Below are positions 44,630-52,661 of a DNA stretch of 64,000 nucleotides, piece by piece. Below the pieces are notes generated by a model. That model was not told where the DNA came from. It worked only from the letters and a program-made list of their open reading frames with translations, and searched no databases. Within the stretch, counting starts at the first letter, position 1. Each line of letters starts with the position of its first letter. The stretch spans positions 124,001 to 188,000 of the forward strand of contig NZ_LJGT01000037.1 in assembly GCF_001751365.1 (NCBI RefSeq), written 5' to 3'. The stretch comes from Streptomyces abyssalis. GTDB lineage: Bacteria; Actinomycetota; Actinomycetes; Streptomycetales; Streptomycetaceae. Made by a program: the position numbers and the translations under genes.

Positions 44630-45374
44630 ACTCCGCCTGCAGACCAGGAACTTGACGCGTGCCTTCCCGGGCGGCGCCGGCGTGCACGGTGTCGACCTGG
44701 ACGTCACCGCCGGGCAGATCCATGCGCTGGTCGGGCTCAACGGTGCCGGAAAGACCACGCTGATGCGCCTTCTGCTGGGGATGCTGCGCCCGGACTCGGG
44801 AGCCGTACGCCTGGGCGGGTGCGCCCTAGGCGAAGCGGGCGCGGCGACATGGGCCAGGGTCGGCCACCTCGTCGGCCACCCCCTCGCCTACCCGGAACTC
44901 GACGCCGAGTCCAACCTCACGGTGGCCGCGCGGATGCGCGGCGTCCCGCGTCCGCGCATACCCGCCATGGTGGCCCGTGCGCTGGCCGAACTCGATCTCG
45001 AACAGTACGCCCGTGTACGTACCCGGGTGCTCTCGAGCGGCAACAGGCAGCGCCTCGGAGTCGCCGGTGCGCTCCAGCACGACCCGGACCTGGTCGTGCT
45101 CGACGAGCCGACCAACGCCCTCGACCCCGCGGGAGTCCTCCTCGTGAGGGAGGCCTTGCTGCGCAGGGCGCACGCCGGAGCCGGGGTGCTCGTCTCCAGC
45201 CACCACCTCGACGAGGTGGCGCGAATCGCGCACCGCATCACGGTCGTCAACCGCGGCCGCACGATCGGCACGCTGGATCCGGAGGGCGTGGAGATCGAAC
45301 GGGCCTTCTTCGCGCTGGTCCATGCCGACGACGAACGGAGGAAGGGATGCACACAGCCTTCGCGGCCGCGCTGA
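44622..45374 (+). CDS. ABC exporter ATP-binding protein
   Basis: 250 residues, ATG 44622. Walker A GLNGAGKTTLMRLLLG, Walker B LVVLDEPTNALDP, and H-loop VSSHHLDE are intact. The signature is LSSGNRQRLGVAGAL rather than LSGGQ, which may slow ATP hydrolysis or reflect the antibiotic-exporter subgroup. Overlaps TetR by 8 bp and the permease by 28 bp. Works as a homodimer with the following permease, probably exporting a toxic compound or peptide. Confidence 0.92.
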   Translation: MSELRLQTRNLTRAFPGGAGVHGVDLDVTAGQIHALVGLNGAGKTTLMRLLLGMLRPDSGAVRLGGCALGEAGAATWARVGHLVGHPLAYPELDAESNLTVAARMRGVPRPRIPAMVARALAELDLEQYARVRTRVLSSGNRQRLGVAGALQHDPDLVVLDEPTNALDPAGVLLVREALLRRAHAGAGVLVSSHHLDEVARIAHRITVVNRGRTIGTLDPEGVEIERAFFALVHADDERRKGCTQPSRPR

Positions 45375-46111
45375 CCGTCGAGGTCCGTAAGTTCGCCGCG
45401 TCCCGGGTCGTGCGGACCGCCACGGTGCTGGTCGTCCTGGGCATCGCGGTGCTGACGGGTTCGATGACCGCGGCTGCGGAGGCGGGCAACGAGGAAATCC
45501 TCGCTCAGCTCGGGGCGTTCGCCGACGCGGAGGGCTGGGACCGGCTGGCAGGCGTGGCCGCTCAGATCACCGGAGCGGGCGGGCTGCTCGGCTTCGGGGT
45601 CGTGCTGGCGTGGGCGGTGGGCCGGGAGTTCGCAGAGGGCACGGTCAGCGGTCTGTTCGCACTCCCGGTGTCCCGGGCGACCGTCATGGCGGCGAAGCTG
45701 ACCACGTTCGCCGTCTGGACGGCGGGCGTCGCCGTCGCGCTGGTGACGGTCCTTGCCGTGACCGGCGTTGTCGCGGGCAACGGAGCGCCCGATGCCGAGG
45801 CGTTCGCCGGGCTCGGGCGGCTGCTCGCACTGGTCGTCTTCTCCGGGCTGCTCGCCGCACCTGCGGCGTGGGCGGCCACGCTCGGGCGGGGACTCCTCCC
45901 GGGTATCGCGACCTCCATCGGCACCGTCGTCGTCGCACAGGTCATGGTCGTCTCGGGTACCGGTGCCTGGTTCCCCGTCGCCGCGCCCTCGCTGTGGGCC
46001 ATGCGGCCGGGCGACGTCTCAGCCGTCCAGCTGGCGCTCGCGCTGCTGGTCCCGCTCATATCGGGTCTGCTGGCCATGCGGGCCTGGTCCCGCCTTCAGC
46101 TCGACCGCTGA
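45347..46111 (+). CDS. ABC exporter permease (ABC-2 type, BcrB-like)
   Basis: 254 residues from ATG 45347, with GGAGGAAGGG upstream inside the ATPase gene. Six hydrophobic helices. The first is preceded by FAAALTVEVRKFAASRVVR and followed by a large loop (ITGAGGLLGFGVVLAWAVGREF), with EFAEGTVSGLFALPVSR as the typical post-TM2 segment of ABC-2 permeases such as BcrB. It forms the exporter with the upstream ATPase; a 23-bp-stem terminator follows. Confidence 0.9.
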   Translation: MHTAFAAALTVEVRKFAASRVVRTATVLVVLGIAVLTGSMTAAAEAGNEEILAQLGAFADAEGWDRLAGVAAQITGAGGLLGFGVVLAWAVGREFAEGTVSGLFALPVSRATVMAAKLTTFAVWTAGVAVALVTVLAVTGVVAGNGAPDAEAFAGLGRLLALVVFSGLLAAPAAWAATLGRGLLPGIATSIGTVVVAQVMVVSGTGAWFPVAAPSLWAMRPGDVSAVQLALALLVPLISGLLAMRAWSRLQLDR

Positions 46112-46156
46112 CGGGCGCGGGCGACGACAGGGCGCCGGCGTCCCGCGACTTGTGAC

Positions 46157-46203
46157 AAACGGACCGGACCGGGCCGCAGACTGCGGCCCGGTCCGGTCCG
46201 TTT
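46157..46203. terminator. Long perfect inverted repeat, bidirectional terminator
   Basis: Two 23-bp arms (46157-46179 and 46181-46203) are perfectly complementary around one base. It begins AAACGG and ends CCGTTT, so both strands finish in a short U-run. It sits between the convergent ABC permease and pssA, and serves both. Confidence 0.9.
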
Positions 46204-46243
46204 CACGTTCATGCCCGGCGGCCACCGGCCGCGGGCCGGGCGC

Positions 46244-47095
46244 CTAACCCTGCGCGGCCGTCCTCGCCTCGCGACGGTTGTCGCGGAAGGTGTGCACGCG
46301 GCGGGCCGTCGCGAAGAGCGGGATGACCGCGCCGAGCACGACCTGCAGGGCACAGCCGGTCTGCAGCAGCACCTCGCCGCCCGGTGCGTCGAACGCCCAG
46401 GCTGCGAGCAGTCCCATGCTCGCGACGATCCAGCCCAGCATCGCCACCGCGAGACGGCCCGTCGGCTTCGGGTACTCGACGCGGCTCACCATCAGCCACG
46501 CGACACCCATGATCGCCAGTAGCGTCGGCACGAACGGCAGCTCCAGCAGCACGATCGAGACGACGGTCAGCGCCCCGAAGGGCCCGGGCATGCCCTGGAA
46601 CATCCCGTCGCGCATCGGTACGCACGAGAATCTGGCAAGCCGCAGCACCACCGCCAGCAGCACCACGACGGCGGCCACCACGGACACGTGCTGGTTCGCG
46701 TCGTTGGCGACCATGCCCCATGTGGCGACGAAGTAGGCGGGGGCCAGTCCGAAGCTGATGAGGTCGGAGAGGTTGTCCAGTTCCGCGCCCATCGCCGAGC
46801 TGCGCAGCTTGCGCGCCACCAGCCCGTCGAAGAGGTCGAAGACGGACGCCAGGAGCATCAGCATCACGGCGGTGGCGGCGCTGTGCCGCGCCATGCCGCC
46901 GTCCTCGCTGCCCGTCAGATGCGGGATGAGGACACCGGTCGTGGTGAAGTAGACCGCCATGAAGCCGCAGGTGGCGTTGCCCAGCGTGAGGGTGTCCGCT
47001 ATCGACAGCCGCGTGGAGAGCGGCATTTCGTCGTCGTCCGCCTCAGCCTCGGCGACCCAGGCGGCGGCCTGCGTATCGGGATCAATCACGGTCAA
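46244..47095 (-). CDS. pssA: CDP-diacylglycerol--serine O-phosphatidyltransferase
   Basis: 283 residues, about eight transmembrane helices. The CDP-alcohol phosphotransferase motif is present: Asp90-Gly91, Ala94-Arg95, Gly103, Asp107, Asp111 in FDGLVARKLRSS and MGAELDNLSD. It joins CDP-diacylglycerol and serine to phosphatidylserine in the membrane. There are seven residues between Arg95 and Gly103, one fewer than in most family members; I believe this is normal in Streptomyces. Its start overlaps psd by 14 bp, so the two steps to phosphatidylethanolamine are co-translated. Confidence 0.93.
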   Translation of the reverse strand: MTVIDPDTQAAAWVAEAEADDDEMPLSTRLSIADTLTLGNATCGFMAVYFTTTGVLIPHLTGSEDGGMARHSAATAVMLMLLASVFDLFDGLVARKLRSSAMGAELDNLSDLISFGLAPAYFVATWGMVANDANQHVSVVAAVVVLLAVVLRLARFSCVPMRDGMFQGMPGPFGALTVVSIVLLELPFVPTLLAIMGVAWLMVSRVEYPKPTGRLAVAMLGWIVASMGLLAAWAFDAPGGEVLLQTGCALQVVLGAVIPLFATARRVHTFRDNRREARTAAQG

Positions 47096-47729
47096 GACGA
47101 GTCACCCCCGCGGTGGTGGCCTGGCCGACCTCGACGGCGGCCTCGACTCCCTCGGGAAGGTAGACGTCCACGCGGGAGCCGAAGCGGATCAGCCCGATGC
47201 GGTCGCCCTGTTCGACCTTGCAGCCCTGCGGCACGTACGGAACGATCCGCCGCGCCACCGCACCGGCGATCTGGATCATCTCCACGTCGCCGATCTCGGT
47301 GTCGAAGTGCCAGACGACCCGCTCGTTGTTCTCGCTCTCCTTGTTGAAGGCCGGCACGTAGCCACCGGGGATGTGCTCCACGGAGGCCACCGTGCCCGCG
47401 AGGGGAGCGCGGTTGACGTGGACGTTGAGCGGGCTCATGAAGATCGCGACGCGGGTGCGTCCGTCGTGCCACGGCATGATGCTCTGCACCACACCGTCGG
47501 CCGGGGAGATGACGCGTCCCTGCGTGATCTCGCGCTCCGGGTCGCGGAAGAACCAGAGCATGCCCGCCGCGAGCGCCGTCGCCGGTACGGCGACCGCGGC
47601 CGCTCTCTTCGACCGGCGGGCGCGCAGCAGGCCGACGGCTGCGGTGGCCACGGTCGGCAGAAGCCACGGCGACGCTCCGCGCGCGATGCGGACTCGTCCG
47701 CGGGGTGCAGAGGATGGGCTGTGGGGCAT
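47082..47729 (-). CDS. psd: Phosphatidylserine decarboxylase (short, archaeal-type)
   Basis: 215 residues from ATG 47729, with GAAGGT upstream; the frame is open to 47819 but upstream codons look non-coding. N-terminal basic stretch, then a hydrophobic helix (~35-60). Conserved WFFRDPER, ISPADGVV, FMSPLNVHVNRAP and the self-cleavage site RFGSRVDVYLP, where Ser185 becomes the pyruvoyl group. The proenzyme splits into two chains. It makes phosphatidylethanolamine from the product of pssA. First gene of the psd-pssA operon. Confidence 0.93.
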   Translation of the reverse strand: MPHSPSSAPRGRVRIARGASPWLLPTVATAAVGLLRARRSKRAAAVAVPATALAAGMLWFFRDPEREITQGRVISPADGVVQSIMPWHDGRTRVAIFMSPLNVHVNRAPLAGTVASVEHIPGGYVPAFNKESENNERVVWHFDTEIGDVEMIQIAGAVARRIVPYVPQGCKVEQGDRIGLIRFGSRVDVYLPEGVEAAVEVGQATTAGVTRLDRD

Positions 47730-47853
47730 GTATGACCTTCGTAGCGGAGGGAGCCGCGGCTGTGATTGGGGGACGACGGCTTTCCGGGATGTTAGCGGTA
47801 ACGGATGGCAACTGGCCAAGCCAGTGCGGCAGTCCGTGACCTGAATCCCGGTC

Positions 47854-47888
47854 CGGGATGTCGTCCTGGCTGTCAGGAAAACATCCCG
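47854..47888 (-). terminator. Terminator of the ethylmalonyl-CoA operon
   Basis: Read on the minus strand, CGGGATGT ... ACATCCCG (8-bp arms) encloses a smaller CCTG/CAGG stem. It starts 11 bases after the mcd stop codon. It separates mcd from the psd operon start on the same strand. Confidence 0.55.
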
Positions 47889-47898
47889 AAAAGGGACA

Positions 47899-49113
47899 TC
47901 ACCCCTGGAAGCGATACTCCTCCAACAGGCGGCGGCCTACGATCATTTTCTGGATCTCGGCGGTTCCTTCACCGATCAAGAGCATCGGCGCCTCGCGGTA
48001 GAGGCGCTCGATCTCGTACTCCTTGGAGAAACCGTACCCGCCGTGGATGCGAAACGCGTCCTCCACGACCTCCTTGCAGTACTCGGAGGCGAGGTATTTG
48101 GCCATTCCGGCTTCCAGGTCGTTGCGCTGACCGGCGTCTTTCTTGCGGGCCGCGCCCACCATCAGTGCGTGGGCGGCTTCGACCTTCGTTCCCATCTCGG
48201 CCAGCTTGAACTGAATGGCCTGGTGCTGGGCGATCGGCTTTCCGAAAGTGTGCCGTTGCTGTGCGTAGTCGATGCCCAGCTCGAAGGCACGCTGTGCCAC
48301 TCCGCAGCCACGCGCGGCGACATTGACGCGGCCGACTTCGACGCCGTCCATCATCTGGTAGAAACCGCGGCCGGTCTCCCCGCCGAGGACGCGGTCGGCA
48401 GGCACCCGGAGGTCCTGCATGATGAGCTCCGTCGTGTCGACGCCCTTGTAGCCCATCTTGTCGATCTTGCCGGGGATGGTCAGCCCGGGCCGCACCTCGC
48501 CGAAGCCCGGCTCCTTCTCCACCAGGAACGTCGTCATCGACTTGTGCGGCGCCGTGGATTCCGGGTGCCCCTCGTCCGTACGGCACAGGACCGCGACCAG
48601 CGTCGACGAGCCGCCGTTCGTCAGCCACATCTTCTGGCCGTTCAGCACGAAGCCGCCGCCGTCCCCGCCCTCGCGTACGCCCTTGGACGAGATGGCCGAG
48701 ACGTCCGAGCCGAGGCCCGGCTCCGACATGGAGAACGCGCCCCGCACCTCGCCCGTGGCCATCCGCGGCAGGAAGTGGTCCTTCTGCTCCTGCGTGCCGT
48801 GCTGCTTGAGCATGTACGCCACGATGAAGTGGGTGTTGATGATGCCCGAGACGCTCATCCAGCCCCGGGCGATCTCCTCGACGCACAGCGCGTAGGTGAG
48901 CAGGGACTCACCGAGACCGCCGTACTCCTCGGGGATCATCAGCCCGAACAGCCCCAGTTCCTTGAGGCCTTCGACTATCTCCGTCGGGTATTCGTCGCGG
49001 TGCTCCAGCTCCGTGGCGACCGGGAGGATCTCCTTGTCGACGAAGCTGCGGACGGTGGAGAGGATCTCCTGCTGGATCTCGGTGAGACCTTCGGTCTGTG
49101 CGAGCCGTCCCAT
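47899..49113 (-). CDS. mcd: (2S)-methylsuccinyl-CoA dehydrogenase
   Basis: 404 residues from ATG 49113, preceded by GGAGGAAAG. Acyl-CoA dehydrogenase fold: FAD-binding MSEPGLGSDVSAISS, substrate-side MWLTNGGSS, and C-terminal RIHGGYGFSKEYEIERLYREA with EGTAEIQKMIVGRRLL. By synteny it should oxidise (2S)-methylsuccinyl-CoA to mesaconyl-CoA, the Mcd step. Enzymes of this kind have an N-terminal extension in Rhodobacter; here the length is that of ordinary short-chain dehydrogenases. Last gene of the operon, one base after the hydratase stop. Without the operon it could be read as butyryl- or isovaleryl-CoA dehydrogenase. Confidence 0.88.
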   Translation of the reverse strand: MGRLAQTEGLTEIQQEILSTVRSFVDKEILPVATELEHRDEYPTEIVEGLKELGLFGLMIPEEYGGLGESLLTYALCVEEIARGWMSVSGIINTHFIVAYMLKQHGTQEQKDHFLPRMATGEVRGAFSMSEPGLGSDVSAISSKGVREGGDGGGFVLNGQKMWLTNGGSSTLVAVLCRTDEGHPESTAPHKSMTTFLVEKEPGFGEVRPGLTIPGKIDKMGYKGVDTTELIMQDLRVPADRVLGGETGRGFYQMMDGVEVGRVNVAARGCGVAQRAFELGIDYAQQRHTFGKPIAQHQAIQFKLAEMGTKVEAAHALMVGAARKKDAGQRNDLEAGMAKYLASEYCKEVVEDAFRIHGGYGFSKEYEIERLYREAPMLLIGEGTAEIQKMIVGRRLLEEYRFQG

Positions 49114-49114
49114 C

Positions 49115-49651
49115 TCACTTTCCTCCCTTGGCCACGCCTTGCGAGGGGGCCTCACGCAGTTCGGGGCGGCCGGGCTGCTCTCCGCCGCGCTCCTTGACGT
49201 ACGCCTCCGTGGGGACCATGACCTTGCGGCGGAAGACGCACACGAGCGTGCCGTCCTGCTTGTACCCCTTGGTCTCGACGTGCACGATCCCGCGGTCGCT
49301 CTTCGACTTCGAGGGGATCTTGTCGAGGACGGTCGTCTCGCCGTAGAGGGTGTCGCCGTGGAAGGTCGGCGCGACGTGCTTGAGCGACTCGATCTCCAGG
49401 TTGGCGATGGCCTTCCCCGAGACGTCCGGCACGGACATGCCCAGCAGCAGCGAGTAGATGTAGTTGCCGACGACGACGTTCTTGCCGAAGTCGGTCGTCC
49501 GCTCCGCGTAGTTGGTGTCCATGTGGAGCGGGTGGTGGTTCATCGTGAGCAGACAGAACAGGTGGTCGTCGTACTCGGTGACGGTCTTGCCGGGCCAGTG
49601 CCTGTAGACGTCCCCGACGGTGAACTCTTCGTAGGTGCGGCCGAATTGCAT
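49115..49651 (-). CDS. mch: MaoC-type hydratase, probable mesaconyl-CoA hydratase
   Basis: 178 residues from ATG 49651 (GGAGG ten bases upstream); GTG 49660, which overlaps the lyase stop, is possible. MaoC hotdog fold: MQFGRTYEEFTVGDVYRHWPG at the N-terminus, the catalytic-loop segment LLTMNHHPLHMDTNYAER, and FHGDTLYGETTVLDK. In Rhodobacter Mch is a double-hotdog protein about twice this size; this short form would act as a dimer. By position it hydrates mesaconyl-CoA to beta-methylmalyl-CoA. Family certain, substrate by synteny. Confidence 0.82.
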   Translation of the reverse strand: MQFGRTYEEFTVGDVYRHWPGKTVTEYDDHLFCLLTMNHHPLHMDTNYAERTTDFGKNVVVGNYIYSLLLGMSVPDVSGKAIANLEIESLKHVAPTFHGDTLYGETTVLDKIPSKSKSDRGIVHVETKGYKQDGTLVCVFRRKVMVPTEAYVKERGGEQPGRPELREAPSQGVAKGGK

Positions 49652-49656
49652 GTCGC

Positions 49657-50643
49657 TCACGCCTCCGGTGCTTCGAAGGACTTCGTACGCTTCATGCCGG
49701 CGGCCCGGCCCTTGCCCGAGATGACCAGGGCCATCTTGCGGCTGGCCTCGTCGATCATCTCGTCGCCGAGCATCGCCGAGCCCTTCTTGCCGCCCTGCTC
49801 GGACGTGAAGTACTCGTACGCGTCCAGGATCATCTCCGCGTGGTCGTAGTCCTCCTGCGAGGGCGAGAAGATCTCGTTGGAGGCCTCGACCTGGCCCGGG
49901 TGCAGCACCCACTTGCCGTCGTAGCCGAGAGCGGCGGCACGGCCGGCGACCTCGCGGAAGCCGTCGACGTTCTTGATCATCAGGTAGGGGCCGTCGATGG
50001 CCTGGAGGTCGTGCGTGCGGGCGGCCATCAGGATGCGCATGAGGATGTAGTGGTAGGCGTCCGCCGGGTAGCCGGGCGGCTGTTCGCCCACGACGAGGGA
50101 CTTCATGTTGATGGACGCCATGAAGTCCGCCGGCCCGAAGACGATGGTCTCCATCCGCGGCGAGGCGGCGGCGATCTCGTCGACGTTCACCAGGCCCTTG
50201 GCGTTCTCGATCTGTGCCTCGATGCCGATGCGGCCCACCTCGAAGCCCATCGTCGTCTCGATCTGCGTCAGCAGCATGTCCAGGGCGTGGACCTGCTGGG
50301 CGTCCTGCACCTTCGGCAGCATGATGCAGTCGAGGTTCTGCCCGGCGCCCTCGACGACGGTGATCACGTCCCGGTAGGTCCAGTGCGTGGTCCAGTCGTT
50401 GACGCGCACGACCCGTGTCTTGCCGCTCCAGTCGCCTTCGTTGAGGAACTTCACGATGGTGTGCCGGGCGTCGGGCTTGGCGAGCGGCGCACACGCGTCC
50501 TCCAGGTCGAGGAAGACCTGGTCCGCGGGGAGGCCCTGGGCCTTCTCCAGGAAGCGCGGGTTGCTTCCGGGCACCGCCATGCAGGAGCGCCGAGGGCGCA
50601 GACGGCGGGATGCCTGGCCGGTGTCCGGCGACGGGGCTGTCAT
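49657..50643 (-). CDS. mcl1: Beta-methylmalyl-CoA / malyl-CoA lyase (CitE family)
   Basis: 328 residues. CitE/HpcH TIM-barrel with RSCMAVPGSNPRFLEKA, the metal-site VFLDLEDACAP, RVNDW, IEAQIENAKGL and GYDGKWVLHPGQVE, as in Mcl1. It splits beta-methylmalyl-CoA into glyoxylate and propionyl-CoA and may also cleave malyl-CoA. ATG 50643 overlaps the mutase stop by four bases. A C-terminal ~25-residue basic tail (GKGRAAGMKRTKSFEAPEA) is extra. Confidence 0.92.
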   Translation of the reverse strand: MTAPSPDTGQASRRLRPRRSCMAVPGSNPRFLEKAQGLPADQVFLDLEDACAPLAKPDARHTIVKFLNEGDWSGKTRVVRVNDWTTHWTYRDVITVVEGAGQNLDCIMLPKVQDAQQVHALDMLLTQIETTMGFEVGRIGIEAQIENAKGLVNVDEIAAASPRMETIVFGPADFMASINMKSLVVGEQPPGYPADAYHYILMRILMAARTHDLQAIDGPYLMIKNVDGFREVAGRAAALGYDGKWVLHPGQVEASNEIFSPSQEDYDHAEMILDAYEYFTSEQGGKKGSAMLGDEMIDEASRKMALVISGKGRAAGMKRTKSFEAPEA

Positions 50644-52661
50644 GCGGGGACCTCCAGGGGGTCGAGCTTGTTCGCTGTGCGGATTTCGTTGACGATACGG
50701 CCGATGATCTCCGTGATGCCGAAGTCCTTCGGCGTGAAGACCGCCGCGACTCCGGCCTCGCGCAGCGCGGCGGCGTCGGCCGAGGGGATGATGCCCCCGA
50801 CGACGACCGGGAGATCGTCCGCGCCCGAGCGCCGCAGCCGCTCCAGCACGTCCGGCACCAGCTCCGCGTGCGAGCCGGAGAGGATGGACAGGCCGACGCA
50901 GTGCACGTCCTCGGCGACGGCGGCCGAGGAGATCTGTTCGGGCGTGAGCCGGATGCCCTGGTAGATCACCTCGAAGCCCGCGTCACGCGCCCGTACGGCG
51001 ATCTGTTCCGCTCCGTTGCTGTGCCCGTCCAGGCCGGGCTTGCCCACCAGCAGGCGGAGCTTGCCGACGCCGAGATCACTGGCGGTCAGCTCCACCCGGC
51101 GGCGTACGTCGGCGAGCGTGGAGCCCTCCTCGGCGCGAACCGCCACGGGCGCGCTGCTGACGCCGGTGGGCGCGCGGAACTCGCCGAACACCTCACGCAG
51201 GGCGCCGGCCCACTCCCCGGTGGTGACGCCCGCACGGGCGCACTCCAGCGTCGCCTCCATGAGGTTCGCGTCGGTGGCGGCGGCGTCCTTGAGCCGCCGG
51301 AGCGCGTCGAGGGCGGACGCGTCCGGCGCCTCGTCGCGCGTGGCACGCCAGCGCCCGACGGCCTCGGCGACCTGTGCCTCGGTCGACGGGTCGACGGTGT
51401 GGATCGCCGTGTCCAGGTCGGCGGTGAGCGGGTTCGGCTCGGTCGACTCGTAGCAGTTGACGCCGACGATCTTCTCCTCGCCCGACTCGATGCGGCCGCG
51501 CCGCTCGGCGTGCGAGGAGACCAACTCCGACTTCAGATAGCCCGATTCGACGGCCGCCATGGCGCCGCCCAGCTTCTCGATGTGCTCCATCTCGGCGAAG
51601 GACGCCTCGACGAGTTCGCTCACCTTCGCCTCGACGACGTGTGAGCCGGCGAAGAGGTCGTCGTACTCCAGCAGGTCGCTCTCCAGGGCGAGGACTTGCT
51701 GGATGCGCAGCGACCACTGCTGGTCCCAGGGGCGCGGCAGGCCCAACGCCTCGTTCCAGGCGGGCAGTTGGACGGCGCGGGCACGGGCGTCCTTGGAGAG
51801 GGTGACGGCCAGCATCTCCAGCACGATCCGCTGGATGTTGTTCTCCGGCTGAGCCTCGGTCAGGCCCAGGGAGTTGACCTGCACGCCGTACCGGAAGCGG
51901 CGCTGCTTGGGGTTCTCGATGCCGTAGCGCTCATGAGTGACGCGGTCCCAGATGCGGGTGAAGGCCCGCATCTTGCACATCTCCTCGACGAAGCGGACGC
52001 CCGCGTTGACGAAGAAGGAGATCCGCGCCACCACGTCGCCCATCCGCTCCTGCGGCACCTGCCCCGAGTCGCGTACGGCGTCCAGCACCGCGGTCGCCGT
52101 GCTCATCGCGTACGCGATCTCCTGCACCGGCGTGGCACCGGCCTCCTGGAGGTGGTAGCTGCAGATGTTGATCGGGTTCCACTTAGGGATGTGGCTGACC
52201 GTGTAGGCGATCATGTCCGTCGTCAGACGGAGCGACGGCACCGGCGGGAAGACGTGCGTACCCCGCGAGAGGTACTCCTTCACGATGTCGTTCTGCGTCG
52301 TCCCCTGGAGCTTGGAGATGTCGGCGCCGTGCTCCTCGGCGACGACCTGGTACAGCGCCAGCAGCCACATGGCGGTGGCGTTGATCGTCATCGAGGTGTT
52401 CATCTGCTCCAGCGGGATGCCCTCGAACAGCCGCCGCATGTCGGACACATGGGAGACCGGCACGCCGACCCGGCCGACCTCGCCACGTGCGAGGACGTGG
52501 TCGGGGTCGTAACCGGTCTGCGTCGGCAGGTCGAAGGCGACCGAGAGCCCGGTCTGGCCCTTGGCCAGGTTGCGCCGGTAGAGCTCGTTGGACGCTTCGG
52601 CGGTGGAGTGACCCGCGTACGTGCGCATCAGCCACGGCCGGTCCTTTTCCCGCTCAGGCAT
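50640..52661 (-). CDS. ecm: B12-dependent ethylmalonyl-CoA mutase (MeaA-like)
   Basis: 673 residues: N-terminal substrate barrel (starts RPWLMRTYAGHSTAEASNEL; SVAFDLPTQTGYDPDH) and C-terminal cobalamin domain with the lower-ligand motif KPGLDGHSNGAEQ (DxHxxG). Single-chain with both domains, as in ethylmalonyl-CoA mutases, formerly MeaA. It converts (2R)-ethylmalonyl-CoA to (2S)-methylsuccinyl-CoA, the product of ccr becoming the substrate of mcd. Overlaps ccr by eight bases. Not to be confused with the mutA/mutB methylmalonyl mutase, which has two chains. Confidence 0.95.
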   Translation of the reverse strand: MPEREKDRPWLMRTYAGHSTAEASNELYRRNLAKGQTGLSVAFDLPTQTGYDPDHVLARGEVGRVGVPVSHVSDMRRLFEGIPLEQMNTSMTINATAMWLLALYQVVAEEHGADISKLQGTTQNDIVKEYLSRGTHVFPPVPSLRLTTDMIAYTVSHIPKWNPINICSYHLQEAGATPVQEIAYAMSTATAVLDAVRDSGQVPQERMGDVVARISFFVNAGVRFVEEMCKMRAFTRIWDRVTHERYGIENPKQRRFRYGVQVNSLGLTEAQPENNIQRIVLEMLAVTLSKDARARAVQLPAWNEALGLPRPWDQQWSLRIQQVLALESDLLEYDDLFAGSHVVEAKVSELVEASFAEMEHIEKLGGAMAAVESGYLKSELVSSHAERRGRIESGEEKIVGVNCYESTEPNPLTADLDTAIHTVDPSTEAQVAEAVGRWRATRDEAPDASALDALRRLKDAAATDANLMEATLECARAGVTTGEWAGALREVFGEFRAPTGVSSAPVAVRAEEGSTLADVRRRVELTASDLGVGKLRLLVGKPGLDGHSNGAEQIAVRARDAGFEVIYQGIRLTPEQISSAAVAEDVHCVGLSILSGSHAELVPDVLERLRRSGADDLPVVVGGIIPSADAAALREAGVAAVFTPKDFGITEIIGRIVNEIRTANKLDPLEVPA

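Noticed and set aside
47730-47819. Longer N-terminus of psd
   Set aside because: ATG 47729 has a ribosome binding site; the upstream codons do not resemble psd proteins and overlap the likely promoter.
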